A stretch of DNA of 64,000 nt from Pseudomonas putida (GTDB taxonomy: Bacteria > Pseudomonadota > Gammaproteobacteria > Pseudomonadales > Pseudomonadaceae). Position numbers and translations under genes: made by a program. The stretch is from contig NZ_MINI01000038.1 in assembly GCF_002906855.1 (NCBI RefSeq), positions 186,001 to 250,000 on the forward strand, read 5' to 3'. Shown piece by piece: positions 18,946 to 26,443 of this stretch; within the stretch, counting starts at the first letter, position 1, and every line of letters begins with the position of its first letter. The notes under the pieces were generated by a model that saw only the letters and a list, made by a program, of their open reading frames with translations, made no database searches and had not been told where the DNA came from.

Positions 18946-19295
18946 AAAAGCTAATCGTCATCGCAGCCCTGGTCACAGCTTTCGCCGCCAGTGTGCATGC
19001 CCAGGACATGGATGGTATGGACATGAAGAACATGCCAGCTTCCGCCGAAGGAGGCCAAGGCACCCAGGCGGCACCCACCGCGCATGCTGAAGGGGCAATA
19101 AAGGCGCTGGATCCTCAAAGCGGAAAAATCACATTGGCCCACGGCCCGGTAGCAGAGCTCAAATGGCCGGCGATGACCATGGGTTTCCATGCTGAGCCTG
19201 CACAGCTGAAGGGCTTGAACGTAGGAGACAAGGTGAAATTTGGGTTCCGTATGGAAGGAAGCGTCGCGAAGATCGTGAGCATTCATAAGCAGTGA
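18942..19295 (+). CDS. cusF: CusF periplasmic copper chaperone
   Basis: This 117-residue precursor has a signal peptide ending SVHAQ, a short Met-rich lead ([10 protein letters not shown]) and a small OB-fold domain. [14 protein letters not shown] supplies the Trp and two Met residues that bind Cu(I) in CusF. It overlaps the cusA stop by four bases and ends the cus operon. Confidence 0.9.
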   Translation: MKKLIVIAALVTAFAASVHAQDMDGMDMKNMPASAEGGQGTQAAPTAHAEGAIKALDPQSGKITLAHGPVAELKWPAMTMGFHAEPAQLKGLNVGDKVKFGFRMEGSVAKIVSIHKQ

Positions 19296-19350
19296 TGTTC
19301 AAGCCTTAAATGATCGGGCACGCCTTCACACCGAGAGGATTCGGACAAGC

Positions 19351-19364
19351 TTACAGAAATGTAA
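19351..19364. promoter_or_regulatory. Cop box upstream of the copper-storage gene
   Basis: TTACA-GAAA-TGTAA is the exact reverse complement of the copA box at 10142-10155 and lies 92 bp before the start at 19456. It predicts CopR-controlled expression separate from the cus operon. Confidence 0.82.
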
Positions 19365-19455
19365 TCAATCTTCAGGACCCCGTCAGGTCGAACGCTACGT
19401 ACCGTCATGAGACGGTGCACTGGCATCAAATCGACCCGATACCGGAGATATGACC

Positions 19456-19782
19456 ATGAACAGTCGCTTTGAAGAATGCATCTCGGAATGCCTGCGCTGT
19501 GCGCTGGCCTGTGAAGGCTGTGCGTCAGCCTGCCTACAAGAACAAGATGTAAAAATGATGGCTGACTGCATCAAGCTGGACAGAGATTGCGCAGATATGT
19601 GCAACCTTGCGGCTACCTTGATGGCACGAGAAAGCATGCTGGCCAAAGAGCTTTGTGCCCTATGCGCCAAAATTTGCCGGGCCTGCGGGGAGGAGTGCGG
19701 TAAGCATAAGGCAGACCACTGTCAGCAATGCGCCCAGGCCTGCATGACCTGCGCAGAATCCTGCGAAGCAATGGCTGCGTAA
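19456..19782 (+). CDS. Four-helix-bundle Cys-rich copper-storage protein (Csp-like)
   Basis: This 108-residue protein has no signal peptide and 19 cysteines, many as CxxC or CxxxC steps along predicted helices (ECISECLRCALACEGC; CALCAKICRACGEEC; CQQCAQACMTCAESC). That is the pattern of cytosolic copper-storage proteins, which load many Cu(I) ions in the core of a four-helix bundle. ATG at 19456 is preferred to 19450 because GGAG (19444-19447) is properly spaced for it. A perfect cop box lies 92 bp upstream. Confidence 0.85.
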   Translation: MNSRFEECISECLRCALACEGCASACLQEQDVKMMADCIKLDRDCADMCNLAATLMARESMLAKELCALCAKICRACGEECGKHKADHCQQCAQACMTCAESCEAMAA

Positions 19783-20241
19783 GCGAATTTCGCCAAGCCT
19801 CCGCCTGCTTTCCATGCGCCTGATTAAGGATTTGGGTACGTCGATAATCGTCGTGCTTAGGGAGGCGGGTAGACCGCTGATGGACATGCGCTCTGGCAGA
19901 GCCTAGCTTGGGCAGCTAGCAAACCAGAGGCGCAGCGATCTGATAGCAAAGAAGCCCGCCTCAGCGGCGGGCTATCAGATGTCTCCAAGGGGAGGCTGTA
20001 GGCCAACAAGTCTCGGAGCAAGCACTTGTAGGATACGCCTGTTGGCTCACGCCCACCAGCCAGCTTCGGCGGAAGCGAGTGGTCCTACGTTCTGACGGCC
20101 GGCATTGGAAGCGGCTTGGTGAAGGCCACGTCGATTTGCAGGGCGATCCGCCAAGACAAAGCCGGCTGATTATCCCCAAGCGGTATACGATCAGGAAGAG
20201 TCAAAGGCAAAGCTAGGGGTGAATCTAGCGGGTACCCACAT
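19783..20241. other. Non-coding gap with a long hairpin
   Basis: About 460 bases without a convincing gene. The main structure is at 19938-19980: ATCTGATAGC and GCTATCAGAT form a 10-bp inverted repeat that encloses an inner stem (AGCCCGCC/GGCGGGCT). It probably ends the copper-storage transcript. The rest shows no recognisable element. Confidence 0.5.
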
Positions 20242-21132
20242 TTGAGGGCAAAATCTCCAGCTTCGCCTACAGTGCATTGGGTTGAGGGGGAAGGTGTGGG
20301 AGCAGAGCTAGATCGGGTAAAGGATCGCAAAAGGAGCAGAGCGTTAATCGAAGACCTCTACCTCGACGCGAACCGAGTTTACGTAATTCACTACTCCTGC
20401 GAATCGTTTTATGAAAATGATACGGGGGAGTCGAAACGTGTGACATCCATCGCCACACGGAACCTAAAAACCGGCCAAACCAAATCGTGGTCCATCCATA
20501 AAGAAGCAGAGCTCAGCAAACAGCTCTCCAGCATGCAAGCAGAGCTCAATAAATTCGAAAAGTCGATGCTGAAAGGCTTTTTCCAATGGCTTGATAAGCA
20601 CAAGGATTGTCGGTTCCTGCATTGGAACATGCGAGACGAAAATTTCGGGTTCTTTGCGCTTGAGCATCGCTTTCGGGTGCTCGGGGGCAAACCCGTAGAG
20701 CTGCCGGATGACAAGAAGGTTGACCTTGCGCGTGAGCTGGTTGCGTTATATGGAAGAAACTATGCCCCGCATGCCGATAGCAGGGGAAGGAAAGGCAGGA
20801 TCATGGCGTTGGCTGAACTCAATAATGCCAGCGACCAAGACGCACTGCCCGGCGCTGATGAGGCTGCCGCCTTTGTGAACGCTGAGTACATAAAAATGCA
20901 TCAATCGACCCTCAGGAAGCTCGATATGTTTGCGAACTTCTTCGAGCGTACACATGAAAAGTCCTTGAAGACTAAATCCAGATGGTACGAGCGGAACGGG
21001 GTGCATCCTGTTGTGTTAATTGAAATCGTCAAAGACCACCCGATCTACACGACAGTTATCGTACTGAGCGGCCTTGCCATTGCCGCTGTCAATTTCAGCC
21101 GTTTCTTGGCGCTTTTCAACTACCCCCTGTAG
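20242..21132 (+). CDS. Unrecognised protein with C-terminal membrane anchor
   Basis: This protein is up to 296 residues long; the start is uncertain because the frame opens at about 20170 and the first marked codon is a weak TTG at 20242. The body contains YVIHYSCESFYEND, then FLHWNMRDENFGFFALEHRF, DLARELVALYGRNYAPH and a helical ADEAAAFVNAEYIKMHQSTLRKLD segment. It ends in one predicted membrane helix near residue 270. The acidic residues spaced along these blocks faintly recall a 3'-5' exonuclease (RNase H) fold, but this is speculation. It stands alone between copper and cadmium cargo, is less GC-rich, and may be a defence or effector gene of the island. Confidence 0.6.
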   Translation: MRAKSPASPTVHWVEGEGVGAELDRVKDRKRSRALIEDLYLDANRVYVIHYSCESFYENDTGESKRVTSIATRNLKTGQTKSWSIHKEAELSKQLSSMQAELNKFEKSMLKGFFQWLDKHKDCRFLHWNMRDENFGFFALEHRFRVLGGKPVELPDDKKVDLARELVALYGRNYAPHADSRGRKGRIMALAELNNASDQDALPGADEAAAFVNAEYIKMHQSTLRKLDMFANFFERTHEKSLKTKSRWYERNGVHPVVLIEIVKDHPIYTTVIVLSGLAIAAVNFSRFLALFNYPL

Positions 21133-21204
21133 TGCAAGCACCATTTCACCAATCTTTGGGCATCGTTATTAGGTTTGGAGGTATCTACAAAACTGGGACG
21201 ATTC

Positions 21205-21470
21205 AGTAACGCCCTGAATACTAAAGGCTGCCTAGGTCTGTGAGGATTCCGTTTTGAAACCCTGACGGACCCCGGCGACCAGATTCCACCATGGACTGAC
21301 TGAGCGCCCGTACAGCAATTGCAGCTCAGCGTCTTCGGTTGCCCCATTGGTGCGCCTTTATCCGAACGAACCTAGAGTCGATTAATGTCGCCGCCTACCC
21401 AGCCTGATGCGTCTCAGGCCAAGTACCCCTCATCGGCGTCCTGGTATTCGAGCTGGTGGAAAGGCTGCTG
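21205..21470 (-). pseudogene. Decayed fragment of copB
   Basis: From 21211 the sequence aligns base for base with 7111-7360 inside copB (offset 14100): gccctgaatactaaaggctg against gccctgaataccaaaggctg, and so on. There are many point changes, small deletions near 21356 and 21423, and a ~55-base deletion before the last matching stretch ending near 21468. No open frame survives. It is a relic of a second copB, on the same strand as the intact gene. Homology stops next to the TnsB-like site at 21469-21494. Confidence 0.85.
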
Positions 21471-21494
21471 GGGGCACAATAAAGCTTGTCACAA
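21469..21494 (+). other. Isolated TnsB-like binding site at the copB-relic breakpoint
   Basis: CAATAAAGCTTGTCACAA at 21477-21494 matches the repeated motif of the transposon end at 33.5 kb (CAATAAAGGTTGTCACA on the other strand) at all but one position. It begins within a few bases of where copB homology stops, as expected for an old transposon end inserted into the relic. Its orientation is that of a left end. Confidence 0.5.
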
Positions 21495-21621
21495 GTGGGC
21501 AGGGCCCTGGTGGCGATCATCCTCCGCCTACACAATGTAACGGGTCGTCTAAGTGCTCACGGGCCATTTCCGTAGGAACAGTCACGCTCGGCAACGACTG
21601 CATGCCGAGTAACCATCCTGA

Positions 21622-22017
21622 TTACTGGCTAACTGTGAGCTGCTGAAGGATCTGACAAGCCGCAGCCTCGCGACCGTCGTTACAGCTTTGCCTCAGCTCC
21701 ACCAATTGCAACTGCAACACCTGCAAGCAGGCAATGCGATCCCTGACGTGCTGGATATGCTTATCAACGAGCTCGTTGACACCGGCGCAACTGCTGGACG
21801 GGCGGTCTCTGTAGCTTAACAAGCGACGTATTTCTTCCAGGGTCATGTCGAGCGTTCTGCAGTTTCTGATGAAAGCCAATCGATCTACGTGCTGCTGAGA
21901 GTAAAGCCGATAATTTCCCCCGCTTCGTGCAGGATCAGGCAGAAGCCCCTCGCGTTCGTAGTACCTAATCGTAACGACCTGACAGTTCGAAATTTTAGCC
22001 AGCTGGCCAATTTTCAT
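21622..22017 (-). CDS. cadR: CadR-type MerR-family regulator
   Basis: This 131-residue protein has an N-terminal MerR helix-turn-helix (MKIGQLAKISNCQVVTIRYYEREGLLP), a dimerisation helix with LDMTLEEIRRLLSYRD and the metal-binding Cys residues SSSCAGVNELVDKH and, near the end, SCNDGREAAAC. The spacing is that of the Cd/Zn/Pb branch (CadR/PbrR). ATG at 22017 has a GGAG seven bases upstream and begins the conserved MKIGQLA. It is divergent from cadA, with a MerR-type promoter between. Confidence 0.88.
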   Translation of the reverse strand: MKIGQLAKISNCQVVTIRYYEREGLLPDPARSGGNYRLYSQQHVDRLAFIRNCRTLDMTLEEIRRLLSYRDRPSSSCAGVNELVDKHIQHVRDRIACLQVLQLQLVELRQSCNDGREAAACQILQQLTVSQ

Positions 22018-22035
22018 CGCAATCTCCAAAAACGC

Positions 22036-22066
22036 TTGACTCTATAGTGGCTATAGGTTGTTGACT
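22036..22066 (+). promoter_or_regulatory. MerR-type cadA promoter/CadR operator
   Basis: A -35-like TTGACT (22036-22041) is followed by a near-perfect dyad (CTATAG at 22042-22047 and 22051-22056) and a -10 region about 19-20 bp away. The long spacer carrying a dyad is the hallmark of promoters that MerR proteins untwist on metal binding. Confidence 0.65.
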
Positions 22067-22090
22067 ATACACCTGCATAGGAGAATCCAA

Positions 22091-24502
22091 ATGGTAAATT
22101 GTTGCGACGATACTCCCAAAGCGAGCCCCGCAAGCAGCACGTCTACCACGAGCTGTTGCAAGGCCGCGTGCTCAGCTCCTGCCGAACCGTCCGGTCAACT
22201 GAGCACCTTCCGCATCGAGCAGATGGACTGTCCCACTGAGGAAGCTCTCATCCGGAATAAGCTGGAGCAGATCCCGGAGGTGCTGAAACTGCAATTCAAT
22301 CTGATGAGCCGCACTCTCGGTGTGTGGCACGCACCACTATCGGCGCAGACCATCGTTGATGCTATCGCGTCTGTGGGCATGCGGGCGGTTCGCTTCGAGG
22401 CCACAGTAAGTACGCGAGTAAATATTGCTCAGATGGACTGCCCCACCGAGGAGCGGTTGATAACCGACAAGCTATCGGGAATGCCAGGCATCGCAGCGCT
22501 ACACTTCAATCTGTTGCAGCGCACTCTCACTATTAGTCATGAGCCTAACGCGCTTGAGGCGGCTTTGAGTGCAATCAGAGAACTCGGCTTCACTCCTCAA
22601 TCCCAGGTAGAAGCCAAAGCTTCGATTGAAGCCCAACCACCAGTCAAGAGTCATTGGTGGCGTCTTGGGCTGTCTGGTATAGCAGCGGTGTCGGCGGAGA
22701 TTTTGCATTTCAGCCAAGCAGTACCAGAATGGGTAGTAGCCCTGATCTCCGTTGCCGCGGTGCTCCTTTGCGGTCTGGCCATCTACAAAAAAGGCTGGAT
22801 CGCCCTCAAGAACCGTAACCTCAATATCAACGCCCTAATGAGTATTGCGGTTACGGGCGCAATTTTGATCGGACAGTGGCCCGAAGCGGCCATGGTTATG
22901 TTCCTGTTTGCAGTCGCCGAGCTAATAGAAGCAAAGTCTCTCGATCGAGCCCGCAATGCCATTCGCGGCTTAATGGACTTGGCGCCTGAAAAGGCAACTG
23001 TCCAGCAAGCCGATGGCAGTTGGATAGAGACGGATGTCGCTAATGTGCCGATCGACAGCACGGTCAGGGCGCGCCCAGGCGAACGCATCAGTCTTGATGG
23101 AGAGGTTGTCCGAGGGAACTCGACCATCAACCAAGCACCCATTACTGGCGAAAGTCTACCTGTGGAAAAAACCATCGGTGATCCCGTGTTCGCCGGTACT
23201 ATCAATCAGGCCGGGGAACTTGAGTATCGGGTCACAGCAGAAGCCAGCCATTCCACTCTGGCCAGAATCATCCATGCGGTAGAAGAAGCACAAGGTGCAC
23301 GTGCACCGACTCAGCGTTTTGTAGATCAATTCGCCCGTATCTATACGCCAGCCGTGTTCGCATTCTCATTAGCGGTAGCGATTCTGCCCCCATTGTTGAT
23401 GGGAGGTGAGTGGTTCGAGTGGATCTATCGTGCCCTGGTTTTGCTGGTAGTGGCCTGTCCCTGTGCGCTGGTCATCTCGACTCCTGTCTCCATCGTTAGC
23501 GGCCTTGCCTCAGCTGCTCGCAAAGGTATTCTGATTAAGGGAGGGGTGTATCTGGAAAGCGGTCGCATGATCACCCACCTAGCCTTAGACAAGACTGGGA
23601 CAATCACCCATGGTAAGCCAGTGCAAACTGACTACATGCCTCTGACCGATGGACTATCTAAGGATTTTCGCACTTTCGCTGCAAGTCTTGCAGATCGTTC
23701 TGACCATCCGGTATCGCAGGCCATAGCCACACAGGCGATTGAGCAATCCGTTTCCATATTGAACGTTGACGATTTTGAAGCCTTACTGGGCCGTGGCGTG
23801 CGAGGTGCTATTGATGGACACCGCTATCACCTCGGCAATCATCGGCTTTTAGAAGAACTGGGTTTTTGCTCCCCGACAATCGAAGCCACGCTTGACCACC
23901 TAGAACGCCAAGGCAAAACCGTCGTCATTCTGTCAGATGAGACACAGGCACTGGCGTTGTTCGCGGTAGCCGATACAGTGAAAGACACCAGTCGAGCCGC
24001 GATCAAAGAACTTCATGAGTTGGGCGTGAAAACCTTGATGTTGACGGGTGATAATCCGCATACAGCCGAGGCCATTGCGTCCCAGGTTGGTATTGATGAG
24101 GCCAAGGGTAGTCTGCTCCCGTCTGATAAACTGAACGCAATCGAAGCCCTGATCAATAAAAAAGCGACCGTAGGGATGGTCGGCGATGGCATCAATGATG
24201 CGCCGGCGCTCGCACGAGCCAATGTGGGCTTCGCTATGGGGGCTGCCGGTACTGATACAGCAATCGAAACGGCCGATGTCGCGATCATGGATGATGATCT
24301 GCGTAAAATACCGGCCTTCATTCGTCTTTCCCGCCAAACTGCTGCTGTGCTCACTCAAAACATCGGCCTTGCCCTTGGGATCAAAGCCATCTTTTTGGTG
24401 GTAACGCTGTTGGGGCACGCCACTATGTGGATGGCAGTGTTCGCCGACATGGGAGTAAGTCTGTTGGTTGTCCTGAACGGCCTGCGTCTACTGCGCAAGT
24501 AA
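22091..24502 (+). CDS. cadA: CadA-type Cd/Zn/Pb-exporting P1B ATPase
   Basis: This 803-residue pump starts with a Cys-rich lead (NCCDDT, CCKAAC). Two HMA domains follow, each holding QMDCPTEE in place of the common GMDC-type loop. The transport core has the CPC motif (about residues 456-458), phosphorylation site DKTGTITHGKP (about 500) and hinge GDGINDAPALA. CPC with HMA domains marks a P1B-2 type Zn/Cd/Pb exporter. ATG at 22091 is preferred to the upstream 22058 because AGGAG precedes it and the earlier codon lies inside the promoter. CadR is divergent and presumably controls it. Confidence 0.92.
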   Translation: MVNCCDDTPKASPASSTSTTSCCKAACSAPAEPSGQLSTFRIEQMDCPTEEALIRNKLEQIPEVLKLQFNLMSRTLGVWHAPLSAQTIVDAIASVGMRAVRFEATVSTRVNIAQMDCPTEERLITDKLSGMPGIAALHFNLLQRTLTISHEPNALEAALSAIRELGFTPQSQVEAKASIEAQPPVKSHWWRLGLSGIAAVSAEILHFSQAVPEWVVALISVAAVLLCGLAIYKKGWIALKNRNLNINALMSIAVTGAILIGQWPEAAMVMFLFAVAELIEAKSLDRARNAIRGLMDLAPEKATVQQADGSWIETDVANVPIDSTVRARPGERISLDGEVVRGNSTINQAPITGESLPVEKTIGDPVFAGTINQAGELEYRVTAEASHSTLARIIHAVEEAQGARAPTQRFVDQFARIYTPAVFAFSLAVAILPPLLMGGEWFEWIYRALVLLVVACPCALVISTPVSIVSGLASAARKGILIKGGVYLESGRMITHLALDKTGTITHGKPVQTDYMPLTDGLSKDFRTFAASLADRSDHPVSQAIATQAIEQSVSILNVDDFEALLGRGVRGAIDGHRYHLGNHRLLEELGFCSPTIEATLDHLERQGKTVVILSDETQALALFAVADTVKDTSRAAIKELHELGVKTLMLTGDNPHTAEAIASQVGIDEAKGSLLPSDKLNAIEALINKKATVGMVGDGINDAPALARANVGFAMGAAGTDTAIETADVAIMDDDLRKIPAFIRLSRQTAAVLTQNIGLALGIKAIFLVVTLLGHATMWMAVFADMGVSLLVVLNGLRLLRK

Positions 24503-24618
24503 GGGCGGATGAAGATCAAGCTACAACATTTCCGGTGGGGCGCTGAGCAGGGCCGAGATAGCGGTTCTCTGTTGCGGCCAATCTTAGAGAAGATGAAACT
24601 TCCAGGACGAAATAGACA

Positions 24619-25131
24619 ATGAGCACTGGCAAGGATACTAATACTACAAGGTGTTGGTTGTTTTGGGGAATCGCAGCCGCCTTGGCAATGCTCGATCAAG
24701 GGCTCAAGTACGCCATTGAACAATTGTTTGTGTTAGGTAACTCGATCACCGTAGCGCCATTTTTCAGCTTAGTGCACGCCCGCAATACGGGGGCGGCATT
24801 TAGCTTTTTGGCGGATGCTGGCGGTTGGCAACGTTACTTCTTCATTGCCATTGCCCTGGGTGTTGCCGTGACACTGACCATGATGCTTCGTCGAGCACGT
24901 CCGTTGTGGGAAGCGTTGAGTTACAGCCTCATCTTGGGGGGGGCAATAGGAAATCTTCTCGACAGATCTGTCCGTGGGTATGTTGTGGATTACCTCGATT
25001 TCCATTACCAAGGCTGGCATTGGCCAGCGTTCAACTTGGCAGACATCGCCATCGTCGGGGGTGCGCTGCTGATGGTGGTAGTAAGTTTAGTGAGACCTGT
25101 GAGGCCAGCGTCTGAGGTGGATCGGACGTAA
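24619..25131 (+). CDS. lspA: Lipoprotein signal peptidase (LspA) linked to metal resistance
   Basis: This 170-residue membrane protease has four predicted helices and both catalytic motifs of signal peptidase II: the NTGAAFSFL block and GNLLDRSVRGYVVDYLDF, with its catalytic Asp pair. It follows cadA by 116 bp. A plasmid- or island-borne lspA beside a cad/pbr ATPase is a recurring arrangement (pbrC), and this copy is best read as that accessory gene rather than the housekeeping one. Its substrate in this island is unknown; a metal-binding lipoprotein is plausible. Confidence 0.88.
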   Translation: MSTGKDTNTTRCWLFWGIAAALAMLDQGLKYAIEQLFVLGNSITVAPFFSLVHARNTGAAFSFLADAGGWQRYFFIAIALGVAVTLTMMLRRARPLWEALSYSLILGGAIGNLLDRSVRGYVVDYLDFHYQGWHWPAFNLADIAIVGGALLMVVVSLVRPVRPASEVDRT

Positions 25132-25171
25132 TCGCACGCGACGTTACGCAGAATGTGGGGTAATAGGTTGC

Positions 25172-25216
25172 GTACACTGCTGATGATGTCGCTCACGACC
25201 TTAATCAGCAGTGTAC
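25172..25216. repeat. Perfect 13-bp inverted repeat between lspA and DUF4946 gene
   Basis: GTACACTGCTGAT (25172-25184) and ATCAGCAGTGTAC (25204-25216) are exact reverse complements around a 19-base loop. They lie in the 170-bp space between convergent genes. No T tract follows. It could be a terminator, but the long loop also fits a recombination or protein-binding site. Confidence 0.6.
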
Positions 25217-25301
25217 ACATCCATGCCATTTTGCTCCGGTGCTATACAGCGCTTGTGAAGCTGGTCGACACAGCGACGTACATAGACCTCGCACACGTTT
25301 A

Positions 25302-25925
25302 TCAGTCTGAATTCAGTGACCTAAGCAAACTCGAAAATTCATCCAAATGATCAGAGAAAACTTCAGGGACGGCCGCGTACTCCAGTGAATAGCTGGCCTG
25401 CCCCCCAACAGCTGTTACCAAGGTGTGTTTGAGGACCTTTTTGCCGCTGGCCATCATGAGACAGGTTGTCTGCAACCCACTCAGGTCACCGACTTGCACT
25501 GATGTCGGTCTGCTGCAAGTCGCCAGAAGCCCCAGCCCCGAGTAGTGTTGTTGGAGCGCTTTACGCATTATCACGATGACGTTTTCGATGTTCACGATAT
25601 GCTCGTTAAGCGTTACACGAGTGATTTCCATCGCAGCGACTTGTTTTCCATCTTTGTCTTCCAAAATAGCTCTCTGGCGTGAGCCGATAGGCTTCCCCTG
25701 TGTATCTATCGGGCTCGAAAGTACAGAGCTCTTCCAGCCGACAGGCCAATCTATCTGGTCATCAGGATCGCATATTTTAAAAATAATCACCGAAAGTGAT
25801 GCTACGCAGACTAAAATGATAGAAAACTTATTAAATAATAGTGTTGGAAAACTCGATTTAGCAGTGCGCACACTCACCTCAGTTTTTAATACAACGCGGT
25901 TCCATAGTGAATGTCCGCGAGGCAT
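25302..25925 (-). CDS. DUF4946-like membrane-anchored protein
   Basis: A product of up to 207 residues with one N-terminal membrane helix (FSIILVCVASLSVIIF), then an extracytoplasmic domain containing DWPVGWKSS, GKPIGSRQRAILEDKDG and an SYSLEYAA end. The overall pattern fits the DUF4946 family, whose function is unknown. The marked start at 25925 overlaps the upstream gene by 47 bp, so a later start just before the helix is possible. It is probably co-transcribed with the protease-like gene before it. Confidence 0.6.
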   Translation of the reverse strand: MPRGHSLWNRVVLKTEVSVRTAKSSFPTLLFNKFSIILVCVASLSVIIFKICDPDDQIDWPVGWKSSVLSSPIDTQGKPIGSRQRAILEDKDGKQVAAMEITRVTLNEHIVNIENVIVIMRKALQQHYSGLGLLATCSRPTSVQVGDLSGLQTTCLMMASGKKVLKHTLVTAVGGQASYSLEYAAVPEVFSDHLDEFSSLLRSLNSD

Positions 25926-26394
25926 CTACCGCACCTAAATTTTGCAGCGTGCGACGACCAATCAGAACTGGATAGTTCATTTTTCCGCGATCCTTAAGCG
26001 AAAACTCCTCTTCGTACATTCGAGTTCCAATACACATCCGCATCGTCACAACCGGCCTAGTTTCAGCACCACCTGCACCACGTACTTTAACGCTACGGAT
26101 TATCTTGCGTTCAAATGGAGAGTTCGTCAGCTTACCGGATTTGCTGTCTTTTACCTCGACATTGAAGCGCACCCATTTATCTCCGTCCTTTTCATAATGT
26201 TCTAAGTCCTTGGCGTCCATAGACGACGTCAAGGCACCGGTATCCAGCTTGATTTTGACTGCGATATTTTCCGGCTGAATGAGCCCTTCCTCTACCCAGC
26301 CAAAGATTTTGGGTGGGTTTGGGCCCGCAAAACTGGAGCTCATGGTCAGGGCAACAAATAAACCTGCAAGCCAAGGAGTCGTCCGAAATTTCAT
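25879..26394 (-). CDS. Secreted retropepsin-like protein (RimB/'zinc protease' family, DUF785)
   Basis: This 171-residue precursor has a signal peptide ending SSSFAG. Its core has the aspartyl-protease-like KLDTGALTSSMDA (DTGA), a later FERKIIRSVKVRG block and PVLIGRRTLQNLGAVD, all typical of the DUF785/RimB family often named ATP-dependent zinc protease. The name is doubtful: the visible signature is a retropepsin Asp-Thr-Gly, not a zinc site. It overlaps the DUF4946 gene and sits between lspA and the CDF exporter. Confidence 0.7.
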   Translation of the reverse strand: MKFRTTPWLAGLFVALTMSSSFAGPNPPKIFGWVEEGLIQPENIAVKIKLDTGALTSSMDAKDLEHYEKDGDKWVRFNVEVKDSKSGKLTNSPFERKIIRSVKVRGAGGAETRPVVTMRMCIGTRMYEEEFSLKDRGKMNYPVLIGRRTLQNLGAVDASRTFTMEPRCIKN

Positions 26395-26443
26395 AATAAA
26401 ACCATAGTGAGCAATATTTTAGTTTCAAGCTGCCGTGATCCGG

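Noticed and set aside
20242..21132. Calling the unknown protein a DEDD exonuclease
   Set aside because: Only a faint pattern of acidic residues; no clear DEDD motif set.
25153..25350. 65-codon plus-strand frame after lspA
   Set aside because: It spans the 13-bp inverted repeat, overlaps the DUF4946 gene and has no good ribosome site.
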